Origin: an uncultured Clostridia bacterium
GTDB lineage: Bacteria; Bacillota; Clostridia; Christensenellales; Aristaeellaceae
Length of the DNA: 17,057 bases
Direction: 5' to 3'
Assembly: GCA_946496415.1 (NCBI GenBank)
Contig: CAMMGP010000006.1
Span: 1 to 17,057 of the forward strand
In this document: positions 14,106 through 17,057 of the stretch, in pieces
Layout: each line of letters starts with the position of its first letter
Numbering within the stretch: position 1 is the first letter of the stretch
Made by a program: the position numbers and the translations under genes
Notes under the pieces: model-generated
What the model was told of the DNA's origin: nothing
Seen by the model: only the letters and a program-made list of their open reading frames with translations
Databases searched by the model: none

Positions 14106-15158
14106 ATGAAGAAACTGCTTGCTGCTCTTCTGGTTCTGGCGATGATGCTGATGGGCGTTGCCGCGCTGGCGGAGGGGGACGGCTACGAGCTGGCCCTGGT
14201 CACCGACGTGGGCAACATCGACGACCAGTCCTTCAACCAGAGTTCCTACGAAGGCATGGTGGCCTACGCCGAGGAAAACGGCCTGACCTATGCCTACTAC
14301 CGCCCCAGCGAGGACTCTGACGAGGCCCGCCTCGAGCAGATTCACAACGCCGTGAGCAACGGCGCCAAGGTCGTCATCCTGCCCGGCTATCTGTTCGCCG
14401 CGTCGGCTGCCGAGGCGCAGACCACCTACCCGGACGTGGACTTCATCGTGCTGGACACCGAGCCTGAGGGCGGCAACACCGCCAATACCGTTTCCATCCT
14501 CTATCAGGAGGAGCAGGCCGGCTTCCTCGCGGGCTACGCCGTGGTCAAGGATGGCTACACCAAGCTGGGCTACATCGGCGGCATGGACGTGCCGGCGGTC
14601 ATCCGCTTCGGCTATGGCTTCATCCAGGGCGCTGAGTACGCCGCGCAGGAAATGGGCGTCGAGGTGGAGATGAAGTACTGGTACAGCTACTCCTTCAACC
14701 CCAGCGACGACATCAAAAACAAGGCCGCCAGCTGGTACACCGAAGGCACTGAGGTCATCTTCTCCTGCGGCGGCGGCATCTACAACTCCGTCGTAGCCGC
14801 GGCTGAGGAAGGCAACGGCAAGGTCGTGGGCGTTGACTCCGACCAGGCGCACGTTTCCGAAACCATCATCACCTCCGCGATGAAGGACCTGCCCAACTCC
14901 GTCATCCTCGCTCTCACCCGCCTGTATGACAACGGCGGCGAGTGGCCGGAGGACATGGCCGGCGTGACCCAGAACCTGGGCGCTGCCGACGACTGCGTGG
15001 GCCTGCCCACCGCGGAAACCTCCTGGCGCTTCAACACTTTCACCGTGGATGAGTACAACGCCATCTACGAGCAGGTGAAGTCCGGCGAGATCGCCATCAG
15101 CAACAGCATCGACGAGCTGCCGGCGACCACCGCCGTCACCGTGGACGTTCAGGAGTAA
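14106..15158 (+). CDS. BMP-family ABC transporter substrate-binding protein
   Basis: This is the extracellular binding protein of a nucleoside-type importer (the PnrA/BmpA/Med family). The 350 residues start with a signal peptide, MKKLLAALLVLAMMLMG, followed by VAALAEGDGYELALVTD. The mature part has the BMP signature VGNIDDQSFNQSSYEGM, ILPGYLFAASAAEAQTTYPD, YQEEQAGFLAGYAV, LGYIGGMDVPAVIRFGYGF, SCGGGIYNSVV and VVGVDSDQA. Unlike most Gram-positive relatives there is no lipobox cysteine; the signal ends in an ordinary ALA site. GGAGG lies 10 bases before the ATG at 14106; an in-frame ATG at 14058 has no ribosome binding site. It is the first gene of the operon with the ATPase and permease. The ligand is probably a nucleoside, by family. 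Confidence 0.92.
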   Translation: MKKLLAALLVLAMMLMGVAALAEGDGYELALVTDVGNIDDQSFNQSSYEGMVAYAEENGLTYAYYRPSEDSDEARLEQIHNAVSNGAKVVILPGYLFAASAAEAQTTYPDVDFIVLDTEPEGGNTANTVSILYQEEQAGFLAGYAVVKDGYTKLGYIGGMDVPAVIRFGYGFIQGAEYAAQEMGVEVEMKYWYSYSFNPSDDIKNKAASWYTEGTEVIFSCGGGIYNSVVAAAEEGNGKVVGVDSDQAHVSETIITSAMKDLPNSVILALTRLYDNGGEWPEDMAGVTQNLGAADDCVGLPTAETSWRFNTFTVDEYNAIYEQVKSGEIAISNSIDELPATTAVTVDVQE

Positions 15159-15173
15159 TCCCATTTCGTCTAT

Positions 15174-15201
15174 GGGGGCTGCCTCTTTGGAGACAGCCCC
15201 T
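15174..15201 (+). promoter_or_regulatory. Intercistronic hairpin after the binding-protein gene
   Basis: GGGGCTG (15175-15181) pairs with CAGCCCC (15194-15200), with an extra G-T pair outside. It is followed by TTCACAG, not a T-run, so full termination is unlikely. Such hairpins often protect the upstream message or attenuate downstream genes, giving more binding protein than ATPase. Confidence 0.6.
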
Positions 15202-15232
15202 TCACAGTATATCGGTATAAAGGGGAAATTGG

Positions 15233-16771
15233 ATGAGCGATTATGTGATCGAGATGCTGGGCATCACCAAGGAATTTCCCGGGATCAAGGCCAACGATAA
15301 CGTGACCCTCAAACTCAAGAAGGGCGAAATCCACGCCCTGCTGGGCGAAAACGGCGCGGGCAAATCGACGCTGATGAGCGTCCTTTTCGGCCTCTATCAG
15401 CCCGAGAGCGGCGTTATCCGCAAAAACGGGCAGGAGGTCAGAATCCACGACCCCAACGACGCCACGGCGCTGGGCATCGGCATGGTGCATCAGCACTTTA
15501 AGCTGGTCGAAGTCTTTACGGTACTGGACAACATCATCCTCGGCGCGGAAGACACCCACATGGGCTTTCTCAAAAAGGACGCCGCGCGCAAAAAAGTTCT
15601 TGCACTGAGCGAAAAATACGGGATGCGCGTCGACCCCGACGCCCTGATCGAAGATATATCCGTGGGCATGCAGCAGCGCGTGGAGATCCTCAAGATGCTC
15701 TACCGCGACAACGAGATCCTTATACTCGACGAGCCGACGGCCGTGCTCACGCCACAGGAGATCGACGAACTGATGGAGATCATGCGCTCGTTCGCCGCCG
15801 AGGGCAAGTCCATCCTCTTTATCACCCACAAACTCAACGAGATCATGGCCGTGGCCGACCGCTGCACGGTGCTGCGCAAGGGCCGCTGCGTGGGCACGGT
15901 GGACATCGCCTCCACCACCAAGGAGGAACTCTCCCGCATGATGGTGGGGCGCGACGTGGAATTCAAGGTGGAAAAGGCTCCCGCCGAGCCGGGGGAGACG
16001 GTATTGCGCGTGGAGGGCGTCACCGTTCCCTCGCGCATCCACAAAAACAACGCCGTGTCCGACGTCTCCTTTGAAGTGCGCGCCGGCGAGATCGTCTGCC
16101 TGGCGGGCATTGAGGGCAACGGGCAGACGGAGTTCGTCTCCGCGCTCACCGGCCTTGAAAAGATGAGCGGCGGCAGGATCACCTTAAACGGCAAGGACAT
16201 CTCCCACGCCTCCATCCGCGAGCGCTCGGTGGACGGCATGAGCCACATCCCCGAGGATCGGCACAAGCACGGGCTGGTGCTGGACTATACGCTGGAGGAA
16301 AACATGGTGCTCCAGCGCTACTGGGAGCCGGAGTTCCAGAACCACGGCTTCATCCGCCGCGACAAGGTGCGCGCCTACGCCGAACGGCTCATCGAGCAGT
16401 ACGACGTGCGCTCCGCCGAGGGGCCGCAGACCATCGCCCGCAGCATGTCCGGCGGTAACCAGCAAAAGGCCATCGTCGCCCGCGAATTGGACAAGCAGTC
16501 CAACCTGCTGGTGGCGGTGCAGCCCACGCGCGGTCTGGACGTTGGCGCTATCGAATACATCCACAAGCAGATCGTGCGCGAGCGCGACGAGGGCAAGGCG
16601 GTGCTGCTGGTGTCGCTGGAGTTGGATGAGGTGATGAACCTCTCCGACCGCATCCTCGTGATGTACGAAGGGCGCATCGTCGGCGAGTTTGACCCGGCGG
16701 CGACCACTGTGCAGGAACTTGGCCTTTACATGGCGGGCGCAAAACGTCAGGATGGGAGGGCGGCCAAATGA
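15233..16771 (+). CDS. BMP-type (nucleoside) ABC transporter ATP-binding protein, two NBDs
   Basis: This cytoplasmic ATPase subunit resembles RbsA and YufO/NupO, with two fused nucleotide-binding domains in 512 residues. NBD1 is complete: GENGAGKST, Q-loop MVHQHFKLVE, signature ISVGMQQRVEILK, Walker B ILILDEPTAVLTP and H-loop FITHKLNE. NBD2 is degenerate: Walker A reads GIEGNGQTEF (Lys lost), the Walker B region LLVAVQPTRGLD (Asp and Glu lost), and the H-loop VSLELDEV (His lost), while the signature MSGGNQQKAIVARE and IPEDRHKHGLVLDYT are kept. This asymmetry is normal in the family. AAGGGG lies about 10 bases before the ATG. The stop overlaps the permease start by ATGA. Confidence 0.94.
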   Translation: MSDYVIEMLGITKEFPGIKANDNVTLKLKKGEIHALLGENGAGKSTLMSVLFGLYQPESGVIRKNGQEVRIHDPNDATALGIGMVHQHFKLVEVFTVLDNIILGAEDTHMGFLKKDAARKKVLALSEKYGMRVDPDALIEDISVGMQQRVEILKMLYRDNEILILDEPTAVLTPQEIDELMEIMRSFAAEGKSILFITHKLNEIMAVADRCTVLRKGRCVGTVDIASTTKEELSRMMVGRDVEFKVEKAPAEPGETVLRVEGVTVPSRIHKNNAVSDVSFEVRAGEIVCLAGIEGNGQTEFVSALTGLEKMSGGRITLNGKDISHASIRERSVDGMSHIPEDRHKHGLVLDYTLEENMVLQRYWEPEFQNHGFIRRDKVRAYAERLIEQYDVRSAEGPQTIARSMSGGNQQKAIVARELDKQSNLLVAVQPTRGLDVGAIEYIHKQIVRERDEGKAVLLVSLELDEVMNLSDRILVMYEGRIVGEFDPAATTVQELGLYMAGAKRQDGRAAK

Positions 16772-17057
16772 GGAAATTTTTGCAAAAACGCGGCACGCTG
16801 AGCCTGATGGGTTCGCTCGTTTCCATACTGGCGGGCCTGCTGCTGGGCTTCATCCTGCTGCTGATCTTCAACCCCGCGCACGCCATCGGCGGTCTGGAGG
16901 ACATGCTGCTCAGCGGCGCGCGCGACATGTCCAAATTGGGCAAGGTGCTCTACACCGCCGCGCCGCTTTTGATGACCGGTCTTTCCGTGGGCTTTGCCTT
17001 CAAGACGGGCCTGTTCAACATCGGCGCGTCCGGCCAGTACACCGTGGGCGCGTTCTT
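16768..17057 (+). CDS. BMP-type ABC transporter permease (partial, runs off the window)
   Basis: This is the membrane subunit of the same importer (BPD_transp_2 type, like YufP/NupP). The first 96 residues are visible: MRKFLQKRGTLSLMGSLVSI, a first helix (LAGLLLGFILLLIFNP), then LYTAAPLLMTGLSVGFAF and KTGLFNIGASGQYTVGA, the hallmark FNIG-x-x-GQ segment of this permease group. The ATG at 16768 overlaps the ATPase stop (ATGA) and GGGAGGG lies 8 bases upstream. A second permease gene is normally next and would lie beyond the window. Confidence 0.93.
   Translation, partial: MRKFLQKRGTLSLMGSLVSILAGLLLGFILLLIFNPAHAIGGLEDMLLSGARDMSKLGKVLYTAAPLLMTGLSVGFAFKTGLFNIGASGQYTVGAF

Noticed and set aside
14022..16042. 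Two long minus-strand open frames (14022-15164 and 15170-16042)
   Set aside because: Both are antisense to the BMP binding-protein and ATPase genes, whose conserved motifs leave no doubt about the coding strand.
1..17057. CRISPR arrays, phage genes, toxin-antitoxin pairs or defence islands
   Set aside because: No regularly spaced repeats, no recognisable nuclease/antitoxin pairs and no phage structural or integrase genes were seen on either strand.

Overview
The window looks like chromosomal DNA from a GC-rich member of the Clostridia (Firmicutes/Bacillota). Evidence for this: strong GGAGG-type ribosome binding sites, sigma-A-like TTGACx/TATAAT promoters, a zf-HC2 anti-sigma protein, a SufCB-only Fe-S assembly pair, a DUF3783 gene, a C_GCAxxG_C_C protein and a BMP-type nucleoside ABC transporter. 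A gut lineage such as Christensenellales or Oscillospirales would fit, but that placement is inference. Apart from the left edge, the content reads as housekeeping and accessory genes, not as an island.

Layout. 1-351: AT-richer DNA with no supportable gene. 352-807 (-): a dead IS200/IS605-type tnpA inside a probable element of about 660-700 bp with end hairpins. 1051-2433 (-): MATE-type efflux protein with its own promoter and terminator. 2577-2637: a long 19-bp-stem hairpin. 2695-3825 (-): six-helix membrane diguanylate cyclase. 4000-4455 (-): C_GCAxxG_C_C redox-type protein. 4564-7287 (-): a stress-sensing unit made of an ECF sigma factor, a membrane anti-sigma protein carrying a DUF4349 domain, and a secreted SIMPL-domain protein. 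7392-7477 (+): tRNA-Leu(CAA) with promoter and terminator, head-to-head with the sigma operon. 7709-8608 (+): xylose-isomerase-like TIM barrel. 8777-11254 (+): UvrA paralogue lacking the UvrB-binding region. 11419-13480 (+): sufC-sufB-DUF3783, ending in a bidirectional terminator shared with the convergent mscL (13528-13950, -). 14106-17057 (+): BMP-family binding protein, double-NBD ATPase and the start of the permease, which runs off the window.

How the genes work together. Three multigene units are visible. The sigma/anti-sigma/SIMPL genes probably form an envelope-stress regulon core. SufC and SufB overlap by ATGA and form a minimal Fe-S scaffold, with DUF3783 as a close downstream partner. 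The BMP genes form one nucleoside (or related) importer, with an intercistronic hairpin after the binding protein. The other genes are transcribed singly.

I see no CRISPR array, phage module or obviously new defence system. The most unusual points are the anti-sigma/DUF4349 fusion, the truncated UvrA, the zinc-ribbon tail on MscL, and a BMP binding protein without a lipobox.
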